A DNA stretch of 64,000 nucleotides from Amycolatopsis azurea DSM 43854 (GCF_001995215.1 NZ_MUXN01000019.1:18523-82522), one strand, 5' to 3'. Counted from the first letter of the stretch, positions 34,095 to 43,037 are shown. Program-made: numbers and translations. Notes: generated by a model from the letters alone, not told the origin.

Positions 34095-34895
34095 TCAGCG
34101 AGGTGACGGCGCGATCGACGAGGCCGAAGGCGTCTCGGCCGGGCTGTGCGCGTCGTCGGGATTCGTGACCAGGATGCCGGAGCGGAACGCGATGGTCACC
34201 GCGTGTGTGCGATCGCGCGCCGAAAGCTTGCGCAAGATGCTCTTGACGTGGGTCCGCACGGTTTCCACCGACAGGAACAGGATCTTGGCGATCCCGGAGT
34301 TCTCCAGCCCTTCGGCGACCAGCTGCAGGACCTGGTACTCGCGCCGGGACAGCGGCATCAGGCCGCGCGCGATCGCGGGCTTGGGGGCGTCGCCCGGCTT
34401 CGGGAGCACGGGCTGGCGCTTCGGTCGCGCCGTCAGCGCCGCCAGCGTCGGGTCGATGTAGCGGCGGTCACTGTGCGCGCGCCGGATCGCCTCGGCCAGA
34501 TGCCGCCCGTCGGTCGCCCGCGGCACGATCGCGTGCACGCCGGCCGCGATCGCCGCGGCCAGGTACTGCTGGGTGCGGTTGGTGTCCCGGATCATCGTGA
34601 TGATGACCAGCGCCGGGTCGCCGCCGCTGAGCAGCCGCGACAGGTGGCAGTTCGGGTCGAGCGCCGAATCCAGCACGATGACGTCCGGTTTGAGCTGTTC
34701 GCACAGCTGGAGCGCGGCGTGATGGCTCGCCGCGTGCCCGAGCCATTGCAGCCCGGGGGTGCGATGGACCAGTGAGCTCAGGCCCTCGCAGAAGATCGGG
34801 ATCGGATCGACCGCGGCCACTCCGAGGCCGCGGCCGCCTGGTGACAGTCCGCCTGGCCTGCCGGCCTGGGTTCGGTTCGGCTCGATGCCTCGCAT
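34095..34895 (-). CDS. LuxR-family response regulator
   Basis: This 266-residue protein has an N-terminal receiver-like domain (LGVAAVDPIPIFCEGLSSLV, DVIVLDSALDPNCHLSRLL) and a C-terminal LuxR helix-turn-helix (LSRREYQVLQLVAEGL, FLSVETVRTHVKSILRKL). The phospho-acceptor would be Asp in VIVLDSA, but the first acidic pair is reduced to one Asp, so phosphorylation is uncertain. No histidine kinase gene is adjacent. ATG at 34895 is selected for the GGAGGGG site 6 nt upstream; longer readings to TTG 34991 add a basic leader with no ribosome site. Confidence 0.85.
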   Translation of the reverse strand: MRGIEPNRTQAGRPGGLSPGGRGLGVAAVDPIPIFCEGLSSLVHRTPGLQWLGHAASHHAALQLCEQLKPDVIVLDSALDPNCHLSRLLSGGDPALVIITMIRDTNRTQQYLAAAIAAGVHAIVPRATDGRHLAEAIRRAHSDRRYIDPTLAALTARPKRQPVLPKPGDAPKPAIARGLMPLSRREYQVLQLVAEGLENSGIAKILFLSVETVRTHVKSILRKLSARDRTHAVTIAFRSGILVTNPDDAHSPAETPSASSIAPSPR

Positions 34896-35026
34896 CACGG
34901 ACCCCTCCGTTTTCCTGCCCGTCATCTCCGGACGAGAGGACTTGAAGTCCATTCGGTGACCACGGCCCCCCGGCGTGGTCACCCTCGTCAACCGGTCCCC
35001 CCTGCGGGACCGGACAGAGATGACAC

Positions 35027-35043
35027 CTCGTAACTATTACGAG
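35027..35043. promoter_or_regulatory. Palindrome upstream of the LuxR regulator gene
   Basis: Seven-base arms ctcgtaa and ttacgag flank cta, about 130 bp upstream of the LuxR-family gene in the 281-bp gap to mug. A G/C hairpin (ccggtccc / gggaccgg, 34992-35013) lies next to it. The site could be an operator; no other feature is visible in the gap. Confidence 0.4.
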
Positions 35044-35176
35044 TCAGTAGGTCGGCGGGCGTGACGCGATATCCCCCTCATAGATGTATCGCATCGTCGC
35101 AGCAAACTCTGCGTATCGACTGGTTGTGGATCACTGGCTCTATTGAGCGCGCCAACGGACGTTCTTGGCGCGTTCG

Positions 35177-35728
35177 CTACTCAGAGTGGGCTTCGGCTCT
35201 GAATCGGCCGAACTCGTCCCCGAGCGCCGCGGGCGTCCAATGCGCGTTCAGCCCGCTCGGATTCGGCAGGACCCAGACGCGCGCACCGCCGATCTCGCCG
35301 TCCTGCGGGCCGATCTTCGCCTTCGCCCTGCCGAACGCGGTCCGGAAGGCCGTGATCCCGACGACGGCGAGCCAGCGCGGCCGGTACTCGGCGACCCTCG
35401 CCGTGAGGAGCCGTCCGCCTTCGCGGAACTCGTCCGGCGACAGCTCGTCGGCCCGCGCCGTCGTCCGCGCGACGACGTTGGTGATGCCGAGGCCGAGTCC
35501 GGGCAGCTCGTCCTGCTCGCTCGGGTCGAACAGGCGCGGGGTGAAGCCGCCGCGATACAGCGCGGGCCAGAACCGGTTCCCCGGCCTGGCGAAGTGCAGG
35601 CCGAGGGCGCCGGAGTAGAGACCGGGGTTGATCCCGCAGAACAGCACGTCCAGATCCGGCGCGATGACGTCGGGGATGGTCTTGCCGTACGCGGCGGCCA
35701 GCTCGTCCTTGGTCGGTTTGGTCCTCAC
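35177..35728 (-). CDS. mug: G/U mismatch-specific DNA glycosylase (Mug)
   Basis: The 183-residue protein removes uracil or ethenocytosine from mismatches. Motif 1 is VLFCGINPGLYSGALGLHFA, with Asn in GINPG as the catalytic residue of the Mug family. Motif 2 is VWVLPNPSGLNAHW. The conserved GNRFWPALYRGGFTPRLFDP and GITNVVARTTARADEL blocks are present. GTG at 35728 gives VRTKPTKDELAAAYGKTIPD, the usual N-terminus. ATG at 35767 is in frame, but its codon lies within the palindromic repeat at 35765-35825. Confidence 0.9.
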   Translation of the reverse strand: MRTKPTKDELAAAYGKTIPDVIAPDLDVLFCGINPGLYSGALGLHFARPGNRFWPALYRGGFTPRLFDPSEQDELPGLGLGITNVVARTTARADELSPDEFREGGRLLTARVAEYRPRWLAVVGITAFRTAFGRAKAKIGPQDGEIGGARVWVLPNPSGLNAHWTPAALGDEFGRFRAEAHSE

Positions 35729-35764
35729 CGGACCAGTCTCCGGCACGCTGGCGGGCGTTCCCCG

Positions 35765-35825
35765 CATTTAGTCCTCTGGATGCGGTAGTTCGCACTGCCG
35801 ACTGCCGCATCCAGAGGACTGAATG
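35765..35825. repeat. Palindromic intergenic repeat (copy 2)
   Basis: Arms of about 25 nt (35765-35789 and 35801-35825) pair with only G-U type differences around an 11-nt loop. The core gtcctctggatgcgg / ccgcatccagaggac is the same as in the palindrome at 8445-8498. It sits upstream of mug and ahead of the next rightward gene. Confidence 0.75.
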
Positions 35826-35937
35826 CGCCGCCCCCGCGTGACCTGCGACACCCACTTTCGTCGCAAGGGGTGGCCAAGTCACCACGACCTGCGTACTGTT
35901 TGTGATCTCGCACACAAGGTCGTATCGAGGAGGCGTT

Positions 35938-36114
35938 TTGCAGCTCTCGCTCATCCTCGGCCTGGTCGCGCTGATCTTCGTCGTGGCCACCGTGCTGGTG
36001 ATCGCGGAAGACCGGCGGGCCGCGCGGCGCGCGGCCCAGCGGCGGCAGGCGAGGCTAGCGGACCTGGGCGAGGTCGACCCGCTCGCGGCCGAAAGGCTGA
36101 AGCTCGACCGTTGA
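35938..36114 (+). CDS. Small single-pass membrane protein
   Basis: The 58-residue protein starts at TTG 35938, behind a strong GAGGAGG site. It is one membrane helix (LSLILGLVALIFVVATVLVI) followed by a basic helix (EDRRAARRAAQRRQARLA) and an acidic tail. ATG at 35902 is in frame but lacks a ribosome site. A ttgtg-N8-cacaa inverted repeat at 35910-35927 lies just upstream. The 3' end overlaps the convergent VanZ gene by 60 bp. Function unknown. Confidence 0.6.
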   Translation: MQLSLILGLVALIFVVATVLVIAEDRRAARRAAQRRQARLADLGEVDPLAAERLKLDR

Positions 36115-36723
36115 AGGAACGGGCTTCCGGACGAGGCTGAGCAGCAGGGCGCCGGCGATCCAGCCGAGCATCGCGCCGCCGGTGTTGTTGAGCAGGTCGT
36201 CGACGTCGAAGATCCGGTAGACGTAGGGCGCGGTGCCGAAGTTCGCGGTCAGCTGCGTGATCTCGATCAGCAGCGAAGCGGCGAGGCCGATCAGCGTCGT
36301 GCCGATGAGGCCGCGCTTCCACAGCGTCCTGGCGAAGAAGCCGAGCGGGACGAAAAGCAGCACGTTCATGGTGGCCTGCTGGAAGGTCTGGGTGGTGAAC
36401 CAGTCGGCCATCGGCAGCCCGTGCTTGAGCAGTTCGGTGTGGATGTCGGTGATCCACTGGAACGGATGCAGCTGCACGGTCTGGCTCAGCCGCTTGGTGC
36501 CGGGGCCGGGCAGCGGCAGGAAGGTCACCGCCAGGGTCATGGTGGCGTAGAGCAGCACGGCGGCCGTGGTCAGGACGGGACGGAGACGCACCCGGCCGTG
36601 CCGCGCGTGCAGGACGATCAGCTGCGGGATCAGCACCGTCGCCCAAAGCGCGAAGAAGCCGACCAAGCCGTACTGCAGGGCGGTGACCTGTGCGTTCGTC
36701 ATGACAGGAACGTTATGGATCAT
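36055..36723 (-). CDS. VanZ-family membrane protein
   Basis: The 222-residue protein has five to six membrane segments. It has the VanZ pattern: LPLPGPGTKRLSQTVQLHPF near the first loop, MNVLLFVPLGFFARTLWKR in the middle, and TANFGTAPYVYRIFDVDDLL with NNTGGAMLGWIAGALLL at the end. VanZ-like proteins are of uncertain function; some affect teicoplanin sensitivity. ATG at 36723 is used; ATG at 36702 (MTNAQV) is possible. The 3' end overlaps the convergent small membrane protein gene. Confidence 0.82.
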   Translation of the reverse strand: MIHNVPVMTNAQVTALQYGLVGFFALWATVLIPQLIVLHARHGRVRLRPVLTTAAVLLYATMTLAVTFLPLPGPGTKRLSQTVQLHPFQWITDIHTELLKHGLPMADWFTTQTFQQATMNVLLFVPLGFFARTLWKRGLIGTTLIGLAASLLIEITQLTANFGTAPYVYRIFDVDDLLNNTGGAMLGWIAGALLLSLVRKPVPSTVELQPFGRERVDLAQVR

Positions 36724-36851
36724 GGGGGTCCCGCCACTTCGGTCGAAGGGCCGCCGCGGCCGGGGCCGGATCGGCCAAGTGGCTGACCCCGATCTTGGCC
36801 GATCGGCGTTATTCACTCCCGATCCGCCGCCTGCCGTGGGATTCTGCCCGG

Positions 36852-37340
36852 ATGCTGCTCGTTCGACGGCTGACTCCCGAAGACCTCGACGTCTTCCGCG
36901 ACGTCCGCCTGCGCGCCCTGACGGACACTCCCGAGAACTACGGCTCGATCGCCGCGGCGGAACGGACCCAGTCCGATGAGGAATGGCTCGCGAAGCTGGC
37001 CGGAGACGCCTGGTTCGCCGCCTTCGACGACGGCCGCGCGGTGGGCCTGGTCGCCGGCCGGGCCCGGGACGGCGACTGGATCCTCTACTCGATGTGGGTC
37101 TCGGCCGAAGCCCGCGGCCAGGGGCTGGGCACGAAGCTGATGGGCGAGGTGCGGTCGGCCGCCGAGGCCGACGGCGCGGGTGAGCTGTGGCTGCACGTCG
37201 CGGAGGACAACGACCGGGCGCGGCGGCTGTACCTGAAGCTCGGGTTCATCGCGACGGGTGAACTGGAGCCGATGCCTAACGACGTCACCCGGCGGCGTGA
37301 GCGTCTTTACTTACCTGTTACCGCCGGTAGCAGTAAATAG
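36852..37340 (+). CDS. GNAT-family N-acetyltransferase
   Basis: The 162-residue protein has the acetyl-CoA-binding motif A as YSMWVSAEARGQGLGTKLMG and motif B as LWLHVAEDNDRARRLYLKLGF. It starts with LLVRRLTPEDLDVFRDVRLRAL. The substrate is unknown. ATG at 36852 is chosen because the family domain begins there. It is followed after 14 bp by the hydrolase gene. Confidence 0.87.
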   Translation: MLLVRRLTPEDLDVFRDVRLRALTDTPENYGSIAAAERTQSDEEWLAKLAGDAWFAAFDDGRAVGLVAGRARDGDWILYSMWVSAEARGQGLGTKLMGEVRSAAEADGAGELWLHVAEDNDRARRLYLKLGFIATGELEPMPNDVTRRRERLYLPVTAGSSK

Positions 37341-37354
37341 CTTAGCCTCGCGGG

Positions 37355-38143
37355 ATGGACAACGTCGTCTTCGACCGCGCGGGCCACGGCGAACCGCTGG
37401 TGCTGATCCACGGGGTCGGCCACCGCCGCCAAGCCTGGTCGCCCGTGCTTTCGCTGCTCACCCCGCATCGGGACGTCCTCACCGTCGACCTGCCCGGTTT
37501 CGGCGAATCGGCGCCGCACTCCGGCGGCTACGGCGTCGAAGCCGCGGTCGACATGTTCGGGAAGTTCTTCCGCGAACACGGCCTCGGCAAGCCGCACGTC
37601 GCGGGCAACTCGCTCGGCGGCCTGCTCTCGCTCGCGCTCGGGGAAGCGGGTCTCGTCCGCAGCGTGACGGCGTTGTCCCCGGCCGGGCTGTGGACGCCGC
37701 GCCAGCAGCGGTACGCGCTGAGCATGCTGCGCACCCACCGTCTGCTCGCCGAGCGGATCCCCGAACGCACCGCGCGGCGCCTCGCCGCGACACCGGCGGG
37801 CCGGTCGGTGCTGACCGGGATGATCGTCGGCCGTCCGGACCGGCTCACCACGCAGGTCGTCATGGAGGACATCCGCGCGCTCGCCGGCTGCCCGGGGTTC
37901 CGGCCGACGCTGGAGCAGGCCCGCGGCGGTTTCCGGTTCGACGGTGTCGTGCGGGACGTCCCGGTGACCATCGCGTGGGCGGAACGTGACCGCATCCTCG
38001 CCCGCCCGAAGGCCGCCGAGCTGCGGCGGATCGCGCCCGAGGCGGAGCTGCTGGTGCTACGCGGCTGCGGGCACGTGCCGATGAACGACGAGCCCCAGAT
38101 GGTCGCGAGGGTGCTGCTGGAGGGCAGCTCACGCGCCATGTGA
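37355..38143 (+). CDS. Alpha/beta hydrolase
   Basis: The 262-residue protein has the oxyanion-hole region LVLIHGVGHRRQAW, nucleophile elbow GNSLGG with Ser86, the acid Asp212 in WAERDRIL and His240 in GCGHVPM. A cap domain lies at about 120-190. No signal peptide is visible; it is likely a cytosolic esterase or lipase-like enzyme of unknown substrate. It is 14 bp downstream of a GNAT gene, possibly in one unit. Confidence 0.88.
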   Translation: MDNVVFDRAGHGEPLVLIHGVGHRRQAWSPVLSLLTPHRDVLTVDLPGFGESAPHSGGYGVEAAVDMFGKFFREHGLGKPHVAGNSLGGLLSLALGEAGLVRSVTALSPAGLWTPRQQRYALSMLRTHRLLAERIPERTARRLAATPAGRSVLTGMIVGRPDRLTTQVVMEDIRALAGCPGFRPTLEQARGGFRFDGVVRDVPVTIAWAERDRILARPKAAELRRIAPEAELLVLRGCGHVPMNDEPQMVARVLLEGSSRAM

Positions 38144-38249
38144 CGTTTGCCTATCGTCCTGCTTTTTCCTCTGGTGAAGGTCAATTCCGCCAGGCAGACT
38201 CCTCCGCCGTGCGCCCGATGGGGACGTTCGAGCGCGAATCGGAGGAAGA

Positions 38250-39935
38250 ATGAAGCTCTCTACCCGGCTGTCCGTCGCGGTCGGTGCCGCGCTGATCGCG
38301 CTGGGTGCCGTGGCCGCGCCCGCGTCCGCCGCGCCGGCCACCACCGACGTCCGGCTGATCACGTTCAACGACCTGCACGGCAACCTCGAACCGCCGTCCG
38401 GTTCGAGCGGCCGTGTCACGCTGCCCAATGGCACCACCGTCAACGCCGGTGGTGCCGTATACCTCGCGGCGCACCTGAAGCGGCTTCGCGGCGAGGTACG
38501 CAACTCGGTCGTGCTTTCGGCCGGTGACAGCATTGGCGCGTCGCCGGTGATCTCGGCGTTGTTCCACGATGAACCGACCGTCGAACTGCTGAACCAGCTC
38601 GGCGTCCAGGCTTCCGTGGTGGGCAACCACGAATTCGACGAGGGCCTCAAGGAGCTCCGCCGGATCCAGAACGGCGGCTGCCATCCGACCGACGGTTGCC
38701 AGTTCCGGAAGTCCTTCAAGGGCGCGAACTTCCCGTTCCTCGGGTCCAACGTGTACTACGAGAACGGCTTCCCGGCGTTGCTGCCGTTCAGCATCGAGTT
38801 CTCCGGCGGCGTCCCGATCGGCATCATCGGCGCGACGCTGAAGGACCTGCCGCAGGTCGTCACCCCGGAGGCGATCAAGGGCCTGAAGTTCGGCGAAGAG
38901 GTCCAGGCCATCGACCGCACCGCCAAGCTGCTCGACCTCTTCGGTGTCAAGGCGCAGGTCGTGCTGCTGCACCAGGGAGACAACTCCGAGACCGCCGGTC
39001 CGGACGAGTGCAAGGTCAAGCCGGGCGCCGCGACGGCCATCGCGCAGCAGGTGACGTCCAAAGTGGACGCGATCTTCACCGGGCACAGCCACCAGCAGTA
39101 CAACTGCGTGATCAACGACCCCGAAGGCCGGCCGCGCCCGGTGATCCAGGGCGCGTCGTTCGGCCGTCTGCTGTCGGTCGTCGACCTGAAGATCGACAGC
39201 CGGACCCGCGACGTCGTCCGTGGCGAGACCAAGGCACACAACCAGATCGTCACCCGCGACGTCACGCCGGACGCCGACGTGCAGAAGCTGATCGACGAGG
39301 CCAAGGCCAAGGCCGCGCCGATCGCGAACAAGGCCGTCGGCACCATCACCGCGGACCTGGTCGCCAAGGGCGCGCCCTCCGGCGAGTCCCCGCTCGGCGA
39401 CGTCATCGCGGACGCCCAGCTCGAGGCCACGAAGTCGAACGGCGCGCAGATCGCCATGACGAACCCGGGCGGCATCCGCACGGACTTCACCTACGCGTCC
39501 TCGCCCGCCGGTGAAGGGGACGGCGTCGTGACCTACGGCGAGGCGTTCGCCGTGCAGCCGTTCGCGAACATCATGCAGACGATCACGCTCACCGGGGCGA
39601 ACCTGAAGAACGTGCTCGAACAGCAGTGGCAGGCCAACGGGATCGTGCGGACCCTCCAGATCTCGAAGTCGCTGAAGTACTCGTACTCGGCGTCGGCGGT
39701 CCAGGGTTCGCGCATCTCGAACCTGACGCTCGACGGCGCGCCGATCGATCCGGCGGCGTCGTACCGCGTGTCGGTGAACAACTTCCTCGCCGCCGGCGGG
39801 GACGGCTTCACCGAGTTCACGAAGGGGACCGATCTGGCGGGTGGTCCGGTGGACCTGGACGCGCTGATCGCGTACTTCGGGGCGCACCCGGGCATCGCGC
39901 CGCCTGCCGCGGACCGGATCACCGTCCTGCCGTAG
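38250..39935 (+). CDS. Secreted 5'-nucleotidase / UshA-type phosphoesterase
   Basis: The 561-residue protein has a Sec signal peptide (LSVAVGAALIALGAVAAPAS, cleavage after ASA). The N-terminal metallophosphatase domain has NDLHGNLEP, LSAGDSIGASP, VGNHEFDEGLKEL, and GHSHQQYN, supplying the two-metal ligands. The C-terminal 5_nucleotid_C domain has KSNGAQIAMTNPGGIRTDF and YRVSVNNFLAAGGDGFTEF. It should release phosphate from extracellular nucleotides or similar esters. It is monocistronic, followed by a palindrome. Confidence 0.92.
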   Translation: MKLSTRLSVAVGAALIALGAVAAPASAAPATTDVRLITFNDLHGNLEPPSGSSGRVTLPNGTTVNAGGAVYLAAHLKRLRGEVRNSVVLSAGDSIGASPVISALFHDEPTVELLNQLGVQASVVGNHEFDEGLKELRRIQNGGCHPTDGCQFRKSFKGANFPFLGSNVYYENGFPALLPFSIEFSGGVPIGIIGATLKDLPQVVTPEAIKGLKFGEEVQAIDRTAKLLDLFGVKAQVVLLHQGDNSETAGPDECKVKPGAATAIAQQVTSKVDAIFTGHSHQQYNCVINDPEGRPRPVIQGASFGRLLSVVDLKIDSRTRDVVRGETKAHNQIVTRDVTPDADVQKLIDEAKAKAAPIANKAVGTITADLVAKGAPSGESPLGDVIADAQLEATKSNGAQIAMTNPGGIRTDFTYASSPAGEGDGVVTYGEAFAVQPFANIMQTITLTGANLKNVLEQQWQANGIVRTLQISKSLKYSYSASAVQGSRISNLTLDGAPIDPAASYRVSVNNFLAAGGDGFTEFTKGTDLAGGPVDLDALIAYFGAHPGIAPPAADRITVLP

Positions 39936-39950
39936 CTCCCGCGAGTGCCG

Positions 39951-39995
39951 TGAACGGCCCGTTCCCCGCTGATTTCGCGAGGAACGGGCCGTTCA
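39951..39995. terminator. Long hairpin after the 5'-nucleotidase gene
   Basis: Perfect 15-base arms tgaacggcccgttcc and ggaacgggccgttca flank a 15-nt loop, starting 15 bp after the stop. Each arm is itself nearly palindromic (AACGGCCCGTT), so a cruciform or two small stems are also possible. No U tract is present. Confidence 0.65.
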
Positions 39996-40037
39996 TCGCG
40001 TCTTCCGGGGGTGGTTTTGTCAGTGACCCAGGGCACA

Positions 40038-40385
40038 ATGTCCGCCATGACGACCTGGGAAGAAGTCGTGGACCTGGCGGGCAGGCTGCCGGAGGTCGAG
40101 GAGTCCACTTCGTACCGCACACCGTCGCTCAAGGTCGCGGGCAAGAACTTCGCCCGGCTGCGCACCGAGGCCGAGGGCGGGCTGATGCTGCTGTGCGAGC
40201 ACGCGGAGAAGGAGGCCCTGCTGGCCTCCGGCGACCCCGCGTACTTCACCACCCCGCATTACGACGGCTACGGCGCGATCCTCGTCGACCTGGAAAAGGT
40301 CGACAAGGCGCAGTTGCGTGAACTCATCGAGGAAGCCTGGCGGATGAAGGCACCCGCCAGGCTCACCAAAGGCCTGGCCGACTAA
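40038..40385 (+). CDS. MmcQ/YjbR-family DNA-binding-like protein
   Basis: The 115-residue protein has the family pattern: MTTWEEVVDLAGRLPEVEES near the start, KVAGKNFARL, YFTTPHYDGYGAILVDLEKV, and AWRMKAPARL at the end. The family has a double-wing DNA-binding fold but its role is unproven. ATG at 40038 has AGGG upstream; ATG at 40047 is the alternative. It is convergent with a GNAT gene (4-bp overlap). Confidence 0.82.
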   Translation: MSAMTTWEEVVDLAGRLPEVEESTSYRTPSLKVAGKNFARLRTEAEGGLMLLCEHAEKEALLASGDPAYFTTPHYDGYGAILVDLEKVDKAQLRELIEEAWRMKAPARLTKGLAD

Positions 40386-40909
40386 AGGAGTTCCCCTTCG
40401 AGCATGCTCATCAGGTATTCGTCGTGCCACTCGCCGTTCTGGCCGCGGAACGACTGCCGGTGCCTGCCGTCGATCTGGAAGCCGATCTTCTTGTAGACGT
40501 GGATCGCGGCCTCGTTGTCGACCACGACCCACAACGCGATCATGTGCAGCCGCATCATGTCGAAGCCGTAGCGGCAGAGCGTGCGCATGGCGTCGGTGCC
40601 GTAGCCGCCACCCCAATGGTCCTTCTCGCCGAGATAGATGTCGAGCTCGGCGCGGCCCTGCTCAGGGGTGGCGTCGCGCAGGGTGCAGGTGCCGATCAGC
40701 GTCCCGACGGCGAGGCTCTCGATCGCGAAGTTCGCGCTTTCGTAGCTGTTGGGCTTCCGCTTGGCGTAGCGCTCGCGGATCTGGGCGAGGGATTCAGGAT
40801 GGTCCGCCATCATCCAGCGCATGACCTCCGGGTCGTTGTGCCAGCGCCACAGCGTGTCCGCGTCCTCGGGTTCCAGCGGCCGTAAGCGAATGAGTTCACC
40901 GGTCAGCAT
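40382..40909 (-). CDS. GNAT-family N-acetyltransferase (RimJ/RimL type)
   Basis: The 175-residue protein starts LTGELIRLRPLEPEDADTLW. It has DIYLGEKDHWGGGYGTDAMR as the acetyl-CoA loop and the ALWVVVDNEAAIHVYKKIGF block, the marks of RimJ/RimL-like transferases that modify protein N-termini or small molecules. ATG at 40909 marks the domain start and has GGGATGGGA upstream. It forms a leftward pair with the F420-type oxidase gene. Confidence 0.87.
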   Translation of the reverse strand: MLTGELIRLRPLEPEDADTLWRWHNDPEVMRWMMADHPESLAQIRERYAKRKPNSYESANFAIESLAVGTLIGTCTLRDATPEQGRAELDIYLGEKDHWGGGYGTDAMRTLCRYGFDMMRLHMIALWVVVDNEAAIHVYKKIGFQIDGRHRQSFRGQNGEWHDEYLMSMLEGELL

Positions 40910-40944
40910 CGTCCCATCCCAAGATCGGTATCGGACTTTCCAGA

Positions 40945-41337
40945 CTATTGGGCGACACCCCGGAGCAGCCACCGCTTTACGGGCACTTCCAGCAGCACCC
41001 TGGCGCCGAACGGCTCGATCTCCTCGCCTGCCGCCCAGCCGTCGTACTTCGCCGCCAGCGCGGCGAGCACGTCTTCGCGCAGGGCCCCGCGATGGACGCG
41101 CGCCAGGCCTTCGGCGACAGCGGGCGCGTCGCCGTCTTCCAGCGCGAGGCTGACGCGCGGATCGCCGCCGACGTTGCGCACCTTGACGTTCCGGTCCCCG
41201 CTGCCGATCCAGAAGACGTCGCCGAGGTACACGAACCACACCGGCGTGACGTGCGGCGATCCGTCCGCGCGGAGCGTGCACAACCAGACATTGCGCTCCC
41301 GCGCGAGCCGTTCGATAAGCGATTGATCACGTTTCAC
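40945..41337 (-). CDS. PPOX-class F420/FMN-dependent oxidoreductase-like protein
   Basis: The 130-residue split-beta-barrel protein shows RNVWLCTLRADGSPHVTPVW, FVYLGDVFWIGSGDRNVKVR, and NVGGDPRVSLALEDGD, typical of the small PPOX/F420 (FDOR-B) group in actinobacteria. It may reduce or bind cofactors such as F420 or biliverdin; the cofactor cannot be told. GTG at 41337 fits the domain start. It is upstream of, and probably co-transcribed with, the leftward GNAT gene. Confidence 0.82.
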   Translation of the reverse strand: MKRDQSLIERLARERNVWLCTLRADGSPHVTPVWFVYLGDVFWIGSGDRNVKVRNVGGDPRVSLALEDGDAPAVAEGLARVHRGALREDVLAALAAKYDGWAAGEEIEPFGARVLLEVPVKRWLLRGVAQ

Positions 41338-41373
41338 CTGGTCAGCCTGCCTGAAAGCTAGGGTGCCGGGCGT

Positions 41374-41775
41374 ATGAAGGTCCACCAGTACTGCTACTTC
41401 GCCTTGAAGAGCGAAACCGTGTCCGCCGGGGAGATCACCGCGCGGCTCGGCATGGCGCCCGACGAGGCCCAGGTACTGGGGTCGAGGTCCGCCGAACACC
41501 GGCTGCCGCGGATGCACGCCTGGAAGGTGACGCATCGCGGTTCCGGGCCGGTCGACGACCAGATCGAGGGCCTGATCGGCAGACTCGCCCCGGTCCGTCC
41601 GGGGATCCGGAAGCTGGTGGACGAAGGCGTGAGCGCGGTGCTGCAGGTGGTGCGCTACTTCCACCACCGCGACGGCGGCGAGGAATTCGGCTGGCATCTG
41701 TCGCCGGCCGTGATCGCGTTCCTCACCGAAGCCGCCGCCGCGCTGGACGTCGACGAGTACGACCTCAGCGAATAG
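41374..41775 (+). CDS. DUF4279-family protein
   Basis: The 133-residue protein has KVHQYCYFALKSETVSAGEI and TARLGMAPDEAQVLGSR at the start, a central HAWKVTHRGSGPVDDQIEGL, and LSPAVIAFLTEAAAALDVDEY at the end, the DUF4279 layout. Function unknown. It is divergent from the F420-type oxidase gene with a 36-bp gap. Confidence 0.78.
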   Translation: MKVHQYCYFALKSETVSAGEITARLGMAPDEAQVLGSRSAEHRLPRMHAWKVTHRGSGPVDDQIEGLIGRLAPVRPGIRKLVDEGVSAVLQVVRYFHHRDGGEEFGWHLSPAVIAFLTEAAAALDVDEYDLSE

Positions 41776-41860
41776 CCTTCCGCCGGTCCGGTGCGCGGCG
41801 GTCACGCCGGAGATGGTGGGATGGTGCCCCACAGCCGGACAACCCCGTTGGGAGCCCAGC

Positions 41861-42514
41861 ATGTCGAGCGAGAACTGGCCGCTGCGTCAGGATCCGGAAT
41901 CGCCGGTCATCATCTCGCGGTCACTCGTGGAGGACCCGTCGAATCTCGCGTTCGTCGTGCTCGACGACGACGGTGACTGGTTCATCAGCGACGGCAACGA
42001 GTTCTCCGAGGACATGGAACTCAACCGCGACGCTTTCGGCGCGCTGCCGTTGCGGGACGCGGTGGAACTCATCCCCGAACTCACCGCGCTCGCCGGTCTC
42101 CCCACCGGCATGGCCGCCGACTGGGACCCCGAGCGGCGCTCGTGGCTGCTGAGCTCGGTCGCCGACTCGGATGACGACGAAGAGGACCTCCTGGTGCGTG
42201 CCGCCCGCCTCGCCGCGTGGACGCATCCGGGTTCGCCGCTGGAAGAAGTCCAGGTGAGCACCGAACTCGCCGAGATCTCCACCGACCCCGCCGCCCCGGC
42301 CCGCGCCGTGCGCCAGGTCGTCCGCGAGGCCGACGGCAGCTGGCTGCTCGTCGGTTTCCAGGTGCCGGAGAACGAGGACTTCGAGGTCGAAGCGCTCGAA
42401 ATGGAGCACGCCGTCACGCTGTACCCGGACGTCGCGCTGGTGCTGAGCGCCGCGCCCGGCCAGGTGTACGACCGGCCGAGCGCCGACGACCCTTGGGAAC
42501 TCGTCGAAGGCTGA
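41861..42514 (+). CDS. Hypothetical acidic protein with DUF2185-like start
   Basis: The 217-residue, strongly acidic protein has no signal peptide or membrane segment. Its N-terminal half, with VIISRSLVEDPSNLAFVVLD, DDGDWFISDGNEFSEDMELN, and DAVELIPELTALAGLP, looks like the DUF2185 (Imm33-like) pattern, but this is from memory of the pattern only. The C-terminal half has SWLLVGFQVPENEDFEVEAL. ATG at 41861 has GGGAG 6 nt upstream. Confidence 0.6.
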   Translation: MSSENWPLRQDPESPVIISRSLVEDPSNLAFVVLDDDGDWFISDGNEFSEDMELNRDAFGALPLRDAVELIPELTALAGLPTGMAADWDPERRSWLLSSVADSDDDEEDLLVRAARLAAWTHPGSPLEEVQVSTELAEISTDPAAPARAVRQVVREADGSWLLVGFQVPENEDFEVEALEMEHAVTLYPDVALVLSAAPGQVYDRPSADDPWELVEG

Positions 42515-42521
42515 CCCGGGC

Positions 42522-43010
42522 TCAGCCGAAGTCGCAGTACATGACGTGCAACCCGATGCGCCCCAGCGTCGGGTGCTCGAACGCGCCCGGCACCGTCCCG
42601 ACGATCTCGAACCCGAGCCGTTCGTAGACCCGGAGCCCGGCGGCGTTCGACTCGACGACCGCGTTGAACTGCATGCCCGCGAAACCCTTCGCCCTGGCCC
42701 AATCCAGCACATGCGCGCACAGCGCCCCGCCGACCCCCTTGCCGCGGACTTCCTTGTCCACCATGAAACTGGCCGTCGACACATGCGATCCGGGCCCGCC
42801 GCGGTTCGGGCCCATCTTGGCCGTGCCGAGCACGCGGCCGTCCTCGACCGCGACCACCGTCCGGCTCGGCGGCTTCTCGACCCAGGTTCCGCGGGCGGCC
42901 TCTTCGGTGAGGTCCGGCTCGTAGGTGTACGTGTCCGCCGCCCGCACGACTTCGCGCACGATCGGCCAGACCTGCGCCCAGTCGCCGTCAGTGATCTCCC
43001 GGATCTCCAT
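42522..43010 (-). CDS. GNAT-family N-acetyltransferase (PAT-like)
   Basis: The 162-residue protein has motif A as ASFMVDKEVRGKGVGGALCA and motif B as NAVVESNAAGLRVYERLGF. It starts MEIREITDGDWAQVWPIV. It resembles phosphinothricin/small-molecule acetyltransferases in layout, but the substrate is not evident. ATG at 43010 is preferred to GTG at 43019. Confidence 0.86.
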   Translation of the reverse strand: MEIREITDGDWAQVWPIVREVVRAADTYTYEPDLTEEAARGTWVEKPPSRTVVAVEDGRVLGTAKMGPNRGGPGSHVSTASFMVDKEVRGKGVGGALCAHVLDWARAKGFAGMQFNAVVESNAAGLRVYERLGFEIVGTVPGAFEHPTLGRIGLHVMYCDFG

Positions 43011-43037
43011 ATCCGGCACCGTAACAACGCCGGGAAA